64,000 nt of DNA from Sphingobium limneticum (GCF_008710155.1 NZ_VYPZ01000010.1:1-64000), one strand, 5' to 3'. Shown: positions 1 through 7,479, numbered from the stretch's first letter. The notes: generated by a model not told the origin, from the sequence alone. Program-made: numbers and translations.

Positions 1-498
1 GACAACTTCACTTTAGAGACCTGCGGGCCGATCATGACCGCCTTGATGAAGCCTGCGGGCGCTACGCGCCCTTGCCTTCATCAAGGCAGTGCGCCCCTTC
101 GAGGGGCCGCTTCCCAATGTGCTATGGCAGCGAATTTATCGCGACAGCCGTCCAGCAATGGCTGGGGCAGATCGGCGTGAAGACGCTCTACATCACACCA
201 GGATCACCATGGGAGAATGGCTATAACGAAAGCTTCAACGGGTCGCTTCGCGACGAACTGCTCAACGGCGAGATCTTCTACAGCCTCGCCGAAGCCAAGG
301 TGCTGATCGAAGCTTGGCGGCGGCATTACAACAACGTCCGCCCGCATAGCAGTCTGGGCTATCGACCACCGGCACCGGAAACGGCGACACCGCCATATCC
401 GGCCTCCGGTTCCGCTTCGCTCCACCTCCGTCCGGATATGGCGGCAATCGGCTTAATCCACTAACAAACCAATCGGTCCACTCGGTGGGGGCAGATCA
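1..498 (+). mobile_element. IS3-family insertion sequence, right-hand remnant
   Basis: The window opens inside an IS3-family element. A transposase C-terminal fragment is followed by a probable terminal repeat ending near 498; read inward it begins TGATCTGCCCCCACCGAG, a style seen at IS3-family ends. The left part lies outside the window or has been lost. An 11-bp inverted repeat (41-51 and 76-86, CCTTGATGAAG/CTTCATCAAGG) sits where normal transposase coding sequence should be, which suggests a rearranged junction. Confidence 0.7.
72..464 (+). pseudogene. IS3-family transposase (integrase core), C-terminal fragment
   Basis: From about residue 16 this is the rve integrase core of an IS3-family OrfB transposase: a [13 protein letters not shown] stretch, then a [18 protein letters not shown] block carrying the catalytic Glu, then the [18 protein letters not shown] tail typical of the family. 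In intact relatives the first stretch begins with a catalytic Asp (DNGSEF); here it reads CYGSEF, so the Asp is gone, and the N-terminal half (first Asp and helix-turn-helix) is absent. It cannot be an active transposase. The ATG at 72 is only the first one in the frame and has no biological meaning. Confidence 0.75.
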
Positions 499-561
499 TT
501 GGCACCCACTCGACAACGCCCTGTGCCTGCTCCAAAAGCGACCCCGCTTCGGCGAGTATCG

Positions 562-858
562 TCAGGCCTTCGCCTGTTTACGCCGGGTTTCCCACCCTTT
601 CTTTGCAGCGGCTGATCGCTCGTCATGGGTCTGGCTAGCTCCGCCGACACGCCCGCCTTTGCTCGATGACGCATGGCTTTCCGTCTTACCCCGCCCCGAA
701 CCGGATTTCTTGCCACCGCCAGACTCCTTGTTCACCGTCGCCCATGCGCGGCGCTCGGCCTCGTCTTTCGGAATGCCGCGATCCTCATACCCCTCCTCGA
801 TATGCTCGGCCTTGCGCTTTTGTTTGTCGGTATAACTCGACTTGTCACCGCGGGGCAT
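562..858 (-). CDS. small lysine-rich 'plasmid stabilization'-type protein
   Basis: A 98-residue, highly charged protein. Residues 1-40 (SSYTDKQKRKAEHIEEGYE region) contain the helical block found in short proteins often annotated as plasmid stabilization proteins, followed by a Gly/Lys/Ser-rich disordered middle and an AAKKGWETRRKQ end. No experimentally known function. The start at 858 is chosen because AAGGAG lies about six bases before it; the open frame extends 13 codons further but without a site. It overlaps the end of the DUF3175 gene by 14 bases and is the last gene of a run of six overlapping or closely spaced minus-strand genes. Inference: part of a stress-survival operon. Confidence 0.7.
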   Translation of the reverse strand: MPRGDKSSYTDKQKRKAEHIEEGYEDRGIPKDEAERRAWATVNKESGGGKKSGSGRGKTESHASSSKGGRVGGASQTHDERSAAAKKGWETRRKQAKA

Positions 859-1141
859 GGCGTTTCTCCTTCTTGCTGAGCGCCATGCGGAGCTCATCCT
901 TGGTCTTCTCCAGGATGTGCCGCTGCTTGACGCTGAGATTGTCCCCCGCGCGATTGATATAGAATGTCAGCATGCTCATTGCAGATTGCAGGGGTGTGCC
1001 TTTACGACGATGGCTGTGTTCGGCGGATCGTTTCAACGACAGGGCGATCGTTTTTGGATCAGTTTGCTTGAACAGGCCTTCATCAAGATCCAGTGCGTCG
1101 CTCTGCTCGGTCACATCTTGCGACCATTTATGTTTGCTCAT
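845..1141 (-). CDS. DUF3175 family protein
   Basis: 98 residues matching the DUF3175 pattern: SKHKWSQDVTEQSDALDL at the start, then a KRSAEHSHRRK segment and an SMLTFYINRAGDNLS segment before a Lys-rich end. The function of this family is not known. No signal peptide or membrane span is seen, so it should be cytoplasmic and is very basic in its second half. A GGGAGA-like ribosome site precedes the ATG at 1141. It lies in the middle of the small-protein operon and overlaps the next gene by 14 bases, pointing to co-translation. Confidence 0.8.
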   Translation of the reverse strand: MSKHKWSQDVTEQSDALDLDEGLFKQTDPKTIALSLKRSAEHSHRRKGTPLQSAMSMLTFYINRAGDNLSVKQRHILEKTKDELRMALSKKEKRHAPR

Positions 1142-1168
1142 CGCGTGTCTCCCGGCGCGTTCAGCTGC

Positions 1169-1369
1169 TTAACTTCCCGGTTCTATGTTTACAGGTGGTG
1201 CGAGCGGATTGTGGTTCGACGCAGGTTGAGGTTCAGCCTGATCGTCATCGCCGCCTTTTTCGGATTCCGCGTCCGAAGGCGTGGGCGAACCTTGTTCCGG
1301 TGGAGGCGTTCCAGCGCCTCCTTCCACTGGCTCAGTGGAGCGCGGATGGACGCCATCATCATCGATCAT
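1169..1369 (-). CDS. small acidic disordered protein
   Basis: A 66-residue protein rich in Pro, Glu, Asp, Ser and Gly with no predicted fold, membrane span or signal peptide. I do not recognise the family. Its ATG overlaps the stop of the preceding gene (ATGA at 1366-1369), strong support for being a translated member of the operon. Composition is like that of intrinsically disordered stress proteins, but that is only an impression. Confidence 0.5.
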   Translation of the reverse strand: MIDDDGVHPRSTEPVEGGAGTPPPEQGSPTPSDAESEKGGDDDQAEPQPASNHNPLAPPVNIEPGS

Positions 1370-1614
1370 GATTTGTATCCTTTCTGCATTTCGTGTCCCG
1401 CCCGCGTGTCGTTTTCCTCACCGCGCCTCGTCATGGCATCGGGATTGTAATCAGACGATATGGCGCCACCGCTCACAGGGTCGCGCGTCGGCTCGCGATC
1501 CAGCGTGTCGCTGGGCCGTCGCGCTGCGCCCTCTGGCTGATTCTCGGTGGAGATGTTGGGACGACGTGTTTTCTCGGTTGGAACAGATTGATGGCTGTGC
1601 GTTTCATCTTCCAT
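1366..1614 (-). CDS. small hydrophilic disordered protein
   Basis: 82 residues, rich in Asp, Glu, Arg, Thr and Pro, with no hydrophobic segment. Family not recognised. It sits 15 bases after the upstream small gene and its stop overlaps the start of the next gene by four bases. The three consecutive small proteins here share the same low-complexity, charged character, so they may have a related role. Confidence 0.5.
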   Translation of the reverse strand: MEDETHSHQSVPTEKTRRPNISTENQPEGAARRPSDTLDREPTRDPVSGGAISSDYNPDAMTRRGEENDTRAGHEMQKGYKS

Positions 1615-1629
1615 GGCACGCTCCTGTCT

Positions 1630-1842
1630 TCATGCGCCTTTGGCGCGTTGATCCTCTGGATAGTCTTCCGGCTTGACTGTCCCCACGGCGGGACGGTCGT
1701 TGACATCCTCTTGCCGCTGGCCACCGCGCGTACGGGGATCGGGACCTTTCTGTGGCAGAACGTCACCCAGCGGCCCCTGGCGCGGACTTTTGTCCAAGGA
1801 TGTTTCCACCGCCTCGGACGGCGTGTCTGTCGGCTCGTTCAT
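1630..1842 (-). CDS. small hydrophilic disordered protein
   Basis: 70 residues, rich in Pro, Asp, Glu and Gly (a DVLPQKGPDPRTRGGQRQ stretch in the middle), lacking hydrophobic segments. Family not recognised. The ATG at 1842 overlaps the stop of the methyltransferase gene (ATGA, 1839-1842), so it is probably translated by coupling to it. Confidence 0.5.
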   Translation of the reverse strand: MNEPTDTPSEAVETSLDKSPRQGPLGDVLPQKGPDPRTRGGQRQEDVNDRPAVGTVKPEDYPEDQRAKGA

Positions 1843-2507
1843 CGGTGATCTCCTACGGTCTGGTTTCCAAGTCCCGCCTCAGCCCAATAGAGATGACATG
1901 GCGGGATGTTGCGCCACTCAAAGGCAGAGTGGATCGGGCCGATATATGTTTCGAGCAGCGGCTTGATGGTGCGGCGCATTTGATAGGCGCAAAACATGCC
2001 GTTTGATGCGAGAATGGCGCGACTGGCGCGCATCGTGCGATCGGCTTCGTATCGCTCAAGCGTGGAGAAGGGCAGGCCGGAGAGTATGCAATCGGCAGAG
2101 GGCAGGCCGCGTTCTCTCAGGACAGCAGCGACATTCGCCGCAGATTCGCAGACGGCTTCAAACCGGGGATCGTCGATCGATGCTCTGAGATGATCGACGA
2201 AGGCCTCACTCGTGTCCAGCGCGAGGAGGACGGCGCTGGGAGGCAAGCTTACCAGCACTGCTCGTGTAAACGCCCCCGTTCCCGGTCCAAATTCGACGAA
2301 TAGCTGGATCCGCTGCCAGTCGATTGGTGCAAGCATTCGATCCACGAGCCAATGACTTGCTGGAAAGGCCGATCCAACCATTGTCGGATACTCGATGAAT
2401 GTCTTCACGGTCAGGCGCAGGGAAGGAGTCTGAACACTGCTAGGAAAAGCAGTGGCCTTGGAAATTGCACGATCCGCAATCCCATCGGCACGTGCTTTGA
2501 TCACCAT
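1839..2507 (-). CDS. class I SAM-dependent methyltransferase, PmtA/KsgA-like
   Basis: 222 residues. Glycine-rich motif I of the Rossmann-like methyltransferase fold is at residues 71-79 (VEFGPGTGA), preceded by a FIEYPTMVGSAFPASHWL segment resembling the membrane-associated start of phospholipid N-methyltransferases, which also look like rRNA adenine dimethylases. A conserved-looking LSGLPFSTL motif follows where the catalytic loop is expected. Likely substrate is a phospholipid or another lipid; this is inference. The start at 2507 follows an AAGGAGG site; the frame extends 17 codons further without support. First gene of the small-protein operon. Confidence 0.75.
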   Translation of the reverse strand: MVIKARADGIADRAISKATAFPSSVQTPSLRLTVKTFIEYPTMVGSAFPASHWLVDRMLAPIDWQRIQLFVEFGPGTGAFTRAVLVSLPPSAVLLALDTSEAFVDHLRASIDDPRFEAVCESAANVAAVLRERGLPSADCILSGLPFSTLERYEADRTMRASRAILASNGMFCAYQMRRTIKPLLETYIGPIHSAFEWRNIPPCHLYWAEAGLGNQTVGDHR

Positions 2508-2541
2508 GTCCTCCTTGTCGGCCAAATACGACAAGGTTGAC

Positions 2542-2566
2542 AACCAGACCGTCCACAAGCAGTTCC
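2542..2566 (-). promoter_or_regulatory. candidate EcfG (general stress response) promoter
   Basis: Reading the minus strand, GGAAC (2562-2566) is followed after exactly 16 bases by GGTT (2542-2545). The alphaproteobacterial general-stress sigma factor EcfG recognises GGAAC-N16/17-CGTT, so this differs by one base in the -10. It lies 34 bases before the methyltransferase start and would drive the six-gene operon. Motif match by eye only. Confidence 0.4.
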
Positions 2567-2651
2567 GTTGATTATGCTTGGAAATGGAGGGACTTTAACC
2601 TGGTTAAGTCACTTTATGCCGACCGATTTTTGTATCATCGACAAGCCGTCG

Positions 2652-3038
2652 TTAGCGACCGGCTACCAGCACACGCACCCGATCGCTAAGGCTAAGTGGG
2701 TCAAACGGTTTGGCGATAACGCCTACAACGCCGGGACGTTTATAAGCATCAACCTCATGAGGTCGAATTCCGGCGGTGATGATGGCCGTGCGCAAGCCAG
2801 ACAGTTGGGGCAATTGTCGTAATTTTTCGTGTAACTCGATGCCTGTCATGGATGGCAGCCGCATGTTGAGGAGGGCGAAATCAAATGAGTGGCTGCTTCT
2901 TTCGATATCTTCCAGGGCTTCAATTCCGCTGCCGTATGTAGTGAGAGAAAAGTCAGGATCTCGTCCCAAAGCTAGTGCAACGATTGTGCGAATGTCGGGT
3001 TCGTCCTCCACGAATAGAATTTTCAGTTGCTGAACCAT
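2652..3038 (-). CDS. single-domain response regulator lacking the phosphoacceptor Asp
   Basis: 128 residues forming one receiver domain without output domain. The acidic pair is intact (E11, D12 in FVEDEPD), as are T88 (AIITAG) and K110 (IAKPF). The position that normally holds the phosphorylated Asp, in FALLNMRLPSMTG, is N58 (codon AAC). Receivers like this are normally phosphorylation-independent or act as decoys. The start at 3038 follows GGAGG with about eight bases spacing. No partner histidine kinase is in the window. It lies between the stress-type operon and the divergent MgtC-like gene. Confidence 0.85.
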   Translation of the reverse strand: MVQQLKILFVEDEPDIRTIVALALGRDPDFSLTTYGSGIEALEDIERSSHSFDFALLNMRLPSMTGIELHEKLRQLPQLSGLRTAIITAGIRPHEVDAYKRPGVVGVIAKPFDPLSLSDRVRVLVAGR

Positions 3039-3234
3039 GCTCGCCTCCACTTTTGCAGAGTGATATTTTTTGGATAACTAGCGAAACCCACACCGCTCAA
3101 AAAGGTTCGGCGGATGGCAATGCTCAAGGTGGCTGGTTCATATTCGATAGAGCTAGCGCTGCCCTGCAAGCGCGCAACCTGAGGCCGTGCATCTCATCGG
3201 CGCGAAGCGCGTTGCTGGGAGGGAGGTAGTCGCT

Positions 3235-3756
3235 ATGCTTGAGAATGATCTTCCCACCACCTTGACGCGATTGGGCCTCGCAACCGTCCTCGGTCTGGCA
3301 CTGGGCTTTGAACGAGAGCGAAGCGGCCATGATGCGGGTTTGCGAACCCACGGTCTCGTCGCGCTCAGTTCGGCGATGTTAACCCTTTCCGCGCTCGAAA
3401 TGGTAGAACAACACAATGAGGGAGACCCTGTCAGGGTCGTGCAAGGCCTGGCACAGGCGATTGGTTTCATCGCAGGCGGCCTTATCTTCGTGCGCGGCGG
3501 CGATGTTCGAAACATGACGACGGCTGCCAGCCTTTGGATGGCCGCTGCGGTAGGGATCACGGCAGGAGCGGGACAATATGTGCTGGTGTTTGCCGGAACA
3601 GTCCTGGCGCTTCTTCTCCTGTCTGCCGCTTTCCTTTTCGAACGCTTCATGCCGCGGTCCCATAGACAGGAAAGCAATGGCACTTCGGATGATATTCGGA
3701 TGCCGAACCGGCGGGGGTCGCCAAGTCAGCAGGATGAAGAAATTTATAAGGGTTGA
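3235..3756 (+). CDS. MgtC/SapB family membrane protein
   Basis: 173 residues, mostly inner-membrane. The MgtC hallmark block is at residues 14-50 (GLATVLGLALGFERER then an AGLRTHGLVALSSA motif), followed by hydrophobic helices (FIAGGLIFVRGGD, AASLWMAAAVGITAGAG, YVLVFAGTVLALLLL). Relatives modulate membrane ATPase activity and Mg2+ or acid-stress adaptation; function here is inferred. The protein has the short MgtC form ending in a hydrophilic tail and lacks the longer ACT-like C-terminal domain. The start at 3235 follows GGGAGG. Confidence 0.8.
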   Translation: MLENDLPTTLTRLGLATVLGLALGFERERSGHDAGLRTHGLVALSSAMLTLSALEMVEQHNEGDPVRVVQGLAQAIGFIAGGLIFVRGGDVRNMTTAASLWMAAAVGITAGAGQYVLVFAGTVLALLLLSAAFLFERFMPRSHRQESNGTSDDIRMPNRRGSPSQQDEEIYKG

Positions 3757-4270
3757 GGAAAGCGGCCATCCAACGGGATGTTTTTGGAATTGTGCCAGCG
3801 CGCCTCGAGAAATGGCTGGGAGGTAACTGTGGATTGGAGTGCAAGCCCTCGGGTATCAAGTTGGCTCCTCTTAAGAGACGAGGAGCCCAAGTTCATATTT
3901 CGGTGTTTTCAGCTAGGGGAAGCGCGTCTTCTACGTCGATCGCGAGATAGGCACCGTATTTTCGATCTTGCTATCACCGAGAAGGATCTGGAGGGCGCGC
4001 AGGTCGCCGTCGCCGTGTAGATCATGCACGCCTTCGTTCGCCGAAGTGAGTGGGTCCCATACTCGCGGGACTCATGAGGACAAACAGCGCAAGGCGCAAT
4101 TCGTCCGTCGGCCGTCAGTCTTCTCTCTAGCAGGAGCGGCGTCGCTAGGCGTCCTCAAGTAAGTTCGGGCACCGCCGTTAATGGCCAATCGGATACGACG
4201 GGCCGCGATAATTGGCCCGCCGCGCAGCAACGGCCGAACAGCAAAAGCGTGGGGAAGACCATGCGCATGG
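3757..4270. other. intergenic stretch without a firmly supported gene
   Basis: Between the MgtC-like gene and bufC. One open frame (3778-4020, listed separately at low confidence) could be a gene. The rest, 4021-4270, shows no good ribosome-binding site plus protein-like frame, no clear terminator and no repeat. Confidence 0.5.
3778..4020 (+). CDS. possible small hypothetical protein
   Basis: An 80-residue frame with protein-like composition: a mixed N-terminal helix-like segment (FLELCQRASRNGWEVTVDW), a central segment, and a charged C-terminal part (RSRDRHRIFDLAITEKDLEG). It follows the MgtC-like gene by 21 bases. The ribosome-binding site is poor and codon use is less GC3-biased than nearby genes. 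No family recognised; it may not be expressed. Confidence 0.3.
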   Translation: MFLELCQRASRNGWEVTVDWSASPRVSSWLLLRDEEPKFIFRCFQLGEARLLRRSRDRHRIFDLAITEKDLEGAQVAVAV

Positions 4271-5029
4271 CTATTCTCCATCTAGGGTGATTGCGACGAT
4301 TAGCCCGTCCCCGATCCACTGACTGAGCAGCGCGCCAGCCTCGCCCACTCCGACTTGCTCACCGCACTGTTCGACCAGGGCGAGGCAAAGGGCACCGAAC
4401 GTCGCACCGGCTATGATTTGCGCCAGCGCGAAAGCCTCCGTGGGCTCGACCGTGCGGAAACAGGGCGTGAAATCCTGCCGCCCGACCAGCATTGCGCCCG
4501 GCTCCGGCAACAGAGCCGCCATCGGCGGGTCATCCAGTGCCGCCAGCGCCGACCAGATCGCGCCTGCATTCGTGCGGGCCACCGCGATTTGCATCGTCGG
4601 CGCGAACATCAGTCTGGCACTGTCCCAGTCCACCGCCGCCAGTTCCTCTGGAGACATAGGAGCTGCATCCGGCCCTTCAAAGGCGCGGCTCAGCGCCCAG
4701 TCGAGCCATGCCAGTTCGGCAACTTCGGGATCGTCGGGATAGATTTGGCTGAGGGTATTGGAGAAACCGTCGCCATATACGCCCAAGGTCCAGCCATGGG
4801 GCGGCGTGGCTTCGATATGCGCGCGGGCGGCATCGGTGAACGCATCCTCCCCCAGCCATAGCAGCGTCTTTTCAAACGTGTCGCGCAGGCAGTCGACAAG
4901 CTGTACCCGATAGGCGTTGTGATACACAGCGAGGCCAGCCTGCTCGGCGGAATCGACCCACTGTTCCATCGATACCGGCGCATCGATCAGCCACCCGCGA
5001 AAGTCGCGTTGCATCGCGGCAAGGCTCAT
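4271..5029 (-). CDS. bufC: BufC, HvfC/BufC-family (DUF2063) partner of the bufferin maturase
   Basis: 252 residues. The N-terminal DUF2063 domain (about residues 1-95; MQRDFRGWL start, AGLAVYHNAYRVQLVDCLRDTF block) is followed by a second alpha/beta domain. In bufferin and HvfA systems this protein partners the multinuclear iron oxygenase BufB and probably presents the precursor peptide. The older label 'putative DNA-binding' comes from the Pfam name and is probably misleading. The start at 5029 overlaps the bufB stop (ATGA, 5026-5029), the usual coupling in these loci. Third gene of the leftward bufA2-bufB-bufC operon. Confidence 0.88.
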   Translation of the reverse strand: MSLAAMQRDFRGWLIDAPVSMEQWVDSAEQAGLAVYHNAYRVQLVDCLRDTFEKTLLWLGEDAFTDAARAHIEATPPHGWTLGVYGDGFSNTLSQIYPDDPEVAELAWLDWALSRAFEGPDAAPMSPEELAAVDWDSARLMFAPTMQIAVARTNAGAIWSALAALDDPPMAALLPEPGAMLVGRQDFTPCFRTVEPTEAFALAQIIAGATFGALCLALVEQCGEQVGVGEAGALLSQWIGDGLIVAITLDGE

Positions 5030-5868
5030 GCCGGCGCCCTCCGGTCGTTGCTCGAAATGTTGCGCGCCATGTCCAGTTCGGTCAGCAGATCGGTGATCGG
5101 TGGAATGTCGTCGTCGCGCTCGATCATGGTCGCAACCGGGCCGACCTGGCGGCAAGCCTGCGCATACAGCGCCCACACCGACGGCGGCACGGGTTGGTCA
5201 TGGGTGTCGATCAGGCGGTCTTTGCCTTGGCTATGCCCGGCGAGATGGATCTGGCGCACCCGGTCGGCTGGTACGCCTTCAAGATAGTCCAGGGCATCGA
5301 ACCCGTGATTGACCGCGCTGACATAGATATTGTTGACGTCGAGCAGCAGCGAACAGCCGGTGCATGCACACAGCGCATTCAGAAATTGCCACTCGGTCAT
5401 GCTGTCGGCGGTGAATTGCAGATAGGTCGAAGGATTTTCGATCAGCATCGTGCGTTCGAGCACATCTTGCGCCAGCGTGATGTTCGCACAGACCAGATCG
5501 AGGGCCTCTTGCGTGTAAGGCAGCGGCAGCAAATCGTGGGAATTGAAACCCTCGATCCGCGTCCAGCAAAGGTGATCGGATACGAACAGCGGATCGAGAT
5601 GATCGGCCAGCGCCTTGAGCCTGTGCAGATAGTCGCGATCGAGACCATCGGCCGAGCCGACGGACATCGACACGCCATGCAGCGCGACCGGGTGGCGCTC
5701 GCGGATCTGGTCGAGGATATGGCGGGGCTTGCCGCCATCGATCATGAAATTCTCTGAGATCACCTCGACGAAATCCACCGGCACCGTGCCGGTCAGGAAG
5801 TCCTGATAGTGCGGCGTGCGCAGGCCAAGACCAAAGCCGTGGAATGTCGCGTCTGAATGGCCTGTCAT
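5026..5868 (-). CDS. bufB: BufB, multinuclear non-heme iron oxygenase (MNIO, DUF692)
   Basis: 280 residues, a TIM-barrel MNIO enzyme. Candidate metal ligands are visible: H64 (ALHGVS), H99 (SDHL), E144 (IENPST), D177 (LLDVNNIYV), H208 and H212 (IHLAGHS), D221/H223 (DTHD) and E250 (MIERDD). Enzymes of this family oxidise cysteines of precursor peptides; with BufC the bufferin-type members convert Cys to 5-thiooxazole-type groups that bind copper (family knowledge). The start at 5868 follows CGGAGCG; the longer frame overlaps bufA2. It probably serves both BufA2 (upstream, same operon) and BufA1 (divergent operon). Confidence 0.92.
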   Translation of the reverse strand: MTGHSDATFHGFGLGLRTPHYQDFLTGTVPVDFVEVISENFMIDGGKPRHILDQIRERHPVALHGVSMSVGSADGLDRDYLHRLKALADHLDPLFVSDHLCWTRIEGFNSHDLLPLPYTQEALDLVCANITLAQDVLERTMLIENPSTYLQFTADSMTEWQFLNALCACTGCSLLLDVNNIYVSAVNHGFDALDYLEGVPADRVRQIHLAGHSQGKDRLIDTHDQPVPPSVWALYAQACRQVGPVATMIERDDDIPPITDLLTELDMARNISSNDRRAPA

Positions 5869-5957
5869 CGGTTCGCTCCGGAAGAGTGGAGGTCCGGCCG
5901 GGGGTAGCCGGACCTCCGGGTCGCGATCACCGGGGGAAGCGATCGCGAAGCCTTGGG

Positions 5958-6227
5958 TCACTGACCGGCAGGTTCGGTCAGGCTGCCGCCAGCGGCAGTG
6001 CACTTTTTCTCGGACATTTCCTTGAAGCCGGTGCCTTTGCAGCTGTTCAGACCCTTGCAGTCATTCTTGGCGGTTTTGCAGTCCGATGTGCCCTTGCAGC
6101 TGTTGACGCCGTAGCAATGGACGGCCTTTGCACCAGCGGCGGTCGCCGGGGCGGAGGCCGCAACGCCGGCGATGGCGAGCAGGGCGGCGGTTGTGGCGAT
6201 GCTGACGCCGGACTTGAGGGTGATCAT
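5958..6227 (-). CDS. bufA2: BufA2-type bufferin precursor (periplasmic copper-binding RiPP)
   Basis: 89-residue precursor with a Sec signal peptide (residues about 1-31, cleavage after an APATAAG region) and a small Cys-rich core: six cysteines in HCYG, NSCKG, SDCK, NDCKG, NSCKG and KKCTAAGG contexts. This pattern fits the BufA2 family; the signal peptide is kept during cytoplasmic maturation and the product is exported. The expected role is copper binding and protection in the periplasm. First gene of the operon with bufB and bufC; GGAG precedes the ATG at 6227, and a SigF-type promoter lies just upstream. Confidence 0.88.
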   Translation of the reverse strand: MITLKSGVSIATTAALLAIAGVAASAPATAAGAKAVHCYGVNSCKGTSDCKTAKNDCKGLNSCKGTGFKEMSEKKCTAAGGSLTEPAGQ

Positions 6228-6268
6228 GATCGGTCTCCGAATAGGCTTGCCGGGATGGCATGAGGTTC

Positions 6269-6294
6269 TTCGGAAGCGTGGACCGGTTGGTTAC
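6269..6294 (-). promoter_or_regulatory. SigF-type ECF promoter of bufA2-bufB-bufC
   Basis: On the minus strand GTAACC (6289-6294) is followed by exactly 16 bases and CGAA (6269-6272), 41 bases before the bufA2 start. The same two boxes at the same spacing occur before the sigma gene and before bufA1, so the assignment rests on three matching sites. Confidence 0.82.
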
Positions 6295-6301
6295 ACCCGA
6301 T

Positions 6302-6946
6302 CTACCAACGCAAAAAACGCGGGCCGATTAACGTGCCCGCCAGTGCAGCCAGACCCATGCCCAAACTATACCAAGTCAGCACGAACAGCGCCGATGCTTC
6401 GGGGCAATGCAGGCCGTAGAGCGTTGCGGCACAAGCGCCCGATGCAAGACCAGCGGTCGCGCCGGTAAGGCGCAAGCGGGTTGGCGCGAATTGGCGGAAC
6501 GCCCAGATTAGTCCGATGAAGATAGGCGCCGCCAGCATCGCCACGAAAATCGAGCATCGTTTCCAGCTCTGGCCCAGCCAGAGCGGCAGCCAGCCGTCAA
6601 AGGGCGTTCGGGCCAGCTCGCTTGCCGCCACGCAGGCCAGAAGGCCAAAAGGAATGACCAACAGCCACAGCCACTGCGCCCGCGTCGCGTCCGGCCGCGC
6701 CAAATGCACTGTCGCGGCAATCGCCCCAACCCCCAGCGAAATCGTGTAGGTCCATTTCATCCAGAAGGTGAAGTCGTGCATCGCCGCGGCAAGATCGGGC
6801 CGGAATCCCAGCGTACTGGCAATTGCCAGCAAGGTGGCCACGGCTCCTGCCGCAATCCCCATCGCAAGCTGACGCTCGACCAGATGCGGCGACACCGGCG
6901 CCACATTTCCGGCCAACGCGCGGATGAGATCGTCCGTCTGCATCAT
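6302..6946 (-). CDS. nrsF: NrsF-type membrane anti-sigma factor (DUF1109)
   Basis: 214 residues with about six hydrophobic helices (residues 30-50, 63-80, 91-110, 133-150, 160-178, 186-206). Two cysteines stand out, C131 (SWKRCSIF) and C181 (YGLHCPEA); as I recall, in Caulobacter NrsF the conserved Cys131 and Cys181 are needed to respond to heavy metals, and the numbering here coincides. The family binds its ECF sigma factor at the membrane until metal stress releases it. ATGA overlap (6943-6946) with the sigma gene shows co-translation. The stop is close to the bufA2 promoter. Confidence 0.9.
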   Translation of the reverse strand: MMQTDDLIRALAGNVAPVSPHLVERQLAMGIAAGAVATLLAIASTLGFRPDLAAAMHDFTFWMKWTYTISLGVGAIAATVHLARPDATRAQWLWLLVIPFGLLACVAASELARTPFDGWLPLWLGQSWKRCSIFVAMLAAPIFIGLIWAFRQFAPTRLRLTGATAGLASGACAATLYGLHCPEASALFVLTWYSLGMGLAALAGTLIGPRFLRW

Positions 6947-7479
6947 GCGCCTCCCTTGAGGCGCGCGGCCAGGGCCTTGAGGCCACGATGGACCGACACT
7001 TTCACATCCGCCTCGCTATAGCCCCCGGCCCTGGCGGCTTCTGCCGTGCTCAGACCATCGATCTTTGTGGCGCGGATTGCCCTGGCCTGCTTGTCCGACA
7101 GGCCGCCGAGCAGCCGGTCGATATCCATGCGTGCGGCGCAGGCATCCTCAAATCCTTCGGCGATCAATATGTCCTCAAGCCCTTCGATCGGCACCGTGCC
7201 GCGGGTGCGCCGAAACTGGTCGATCATCTTGTAGCGCGCGACAGCATAAGCCCAGGCGGCAAAGGGACGCGTCCGGTCATAAGTGCCGCGGCGCGTGTGT
7301 ATGGCCATCAAAGTTTCCTGCACGAGGTCCTCGACATCATCTTCGGCACCGCGAAGGCGACGCCCGAAAAAGGATCGCAGCATCGGAACGAGCGCGCGGA
7401 GCAAGGCGGCATGGGCTTCGGCGTCGCCATCAAGACCGCCGATCATCCATATCCTGAGCTGTTCTTCGCTCGCCCGCAT
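6943..7479 (-). CDS. sigF: SigF-type ECF RNA polymerase sigma factor
   Basis: 178 residues. Region 2 is at about residues 20-90 (DVEDLVQETLMAIHTRR, then FAAWAYAVARYKMIDQFRR) and region 4 at about 115-175 (LSDKQARAIRATKIDGLSTAEAA, then a VKVSVHRGLKAL recognition helix). It belongs to the ECF group paired with DUF1109/NrsF anti-sigmas, which controls bufferin genes in Caulobacter. The start at 7479 is fixed by CGGGAG seven bases upstream and by the promoter, whose -10 ends 19 bases before it; longer starts would overlap the promoter. Autoregulated by its own promoter motif. Confidence 0.92.
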   Translation of the reverse strand: MRASEEQLRIWMIGGLDGDAEAHAALLRALVPMLRSFFGRRLRGAEDDVEDLVQETLMAIHTRRGTYDRTRPFAAWAYAVARYKMIDQFRRTRGTVPIEGLEDILIAEGFEDACAARMDIDRLLGGLSDKQARAIRATKIDGLSTAEAARAGGYSEADVKVSVHRGLKALAARLKGGA

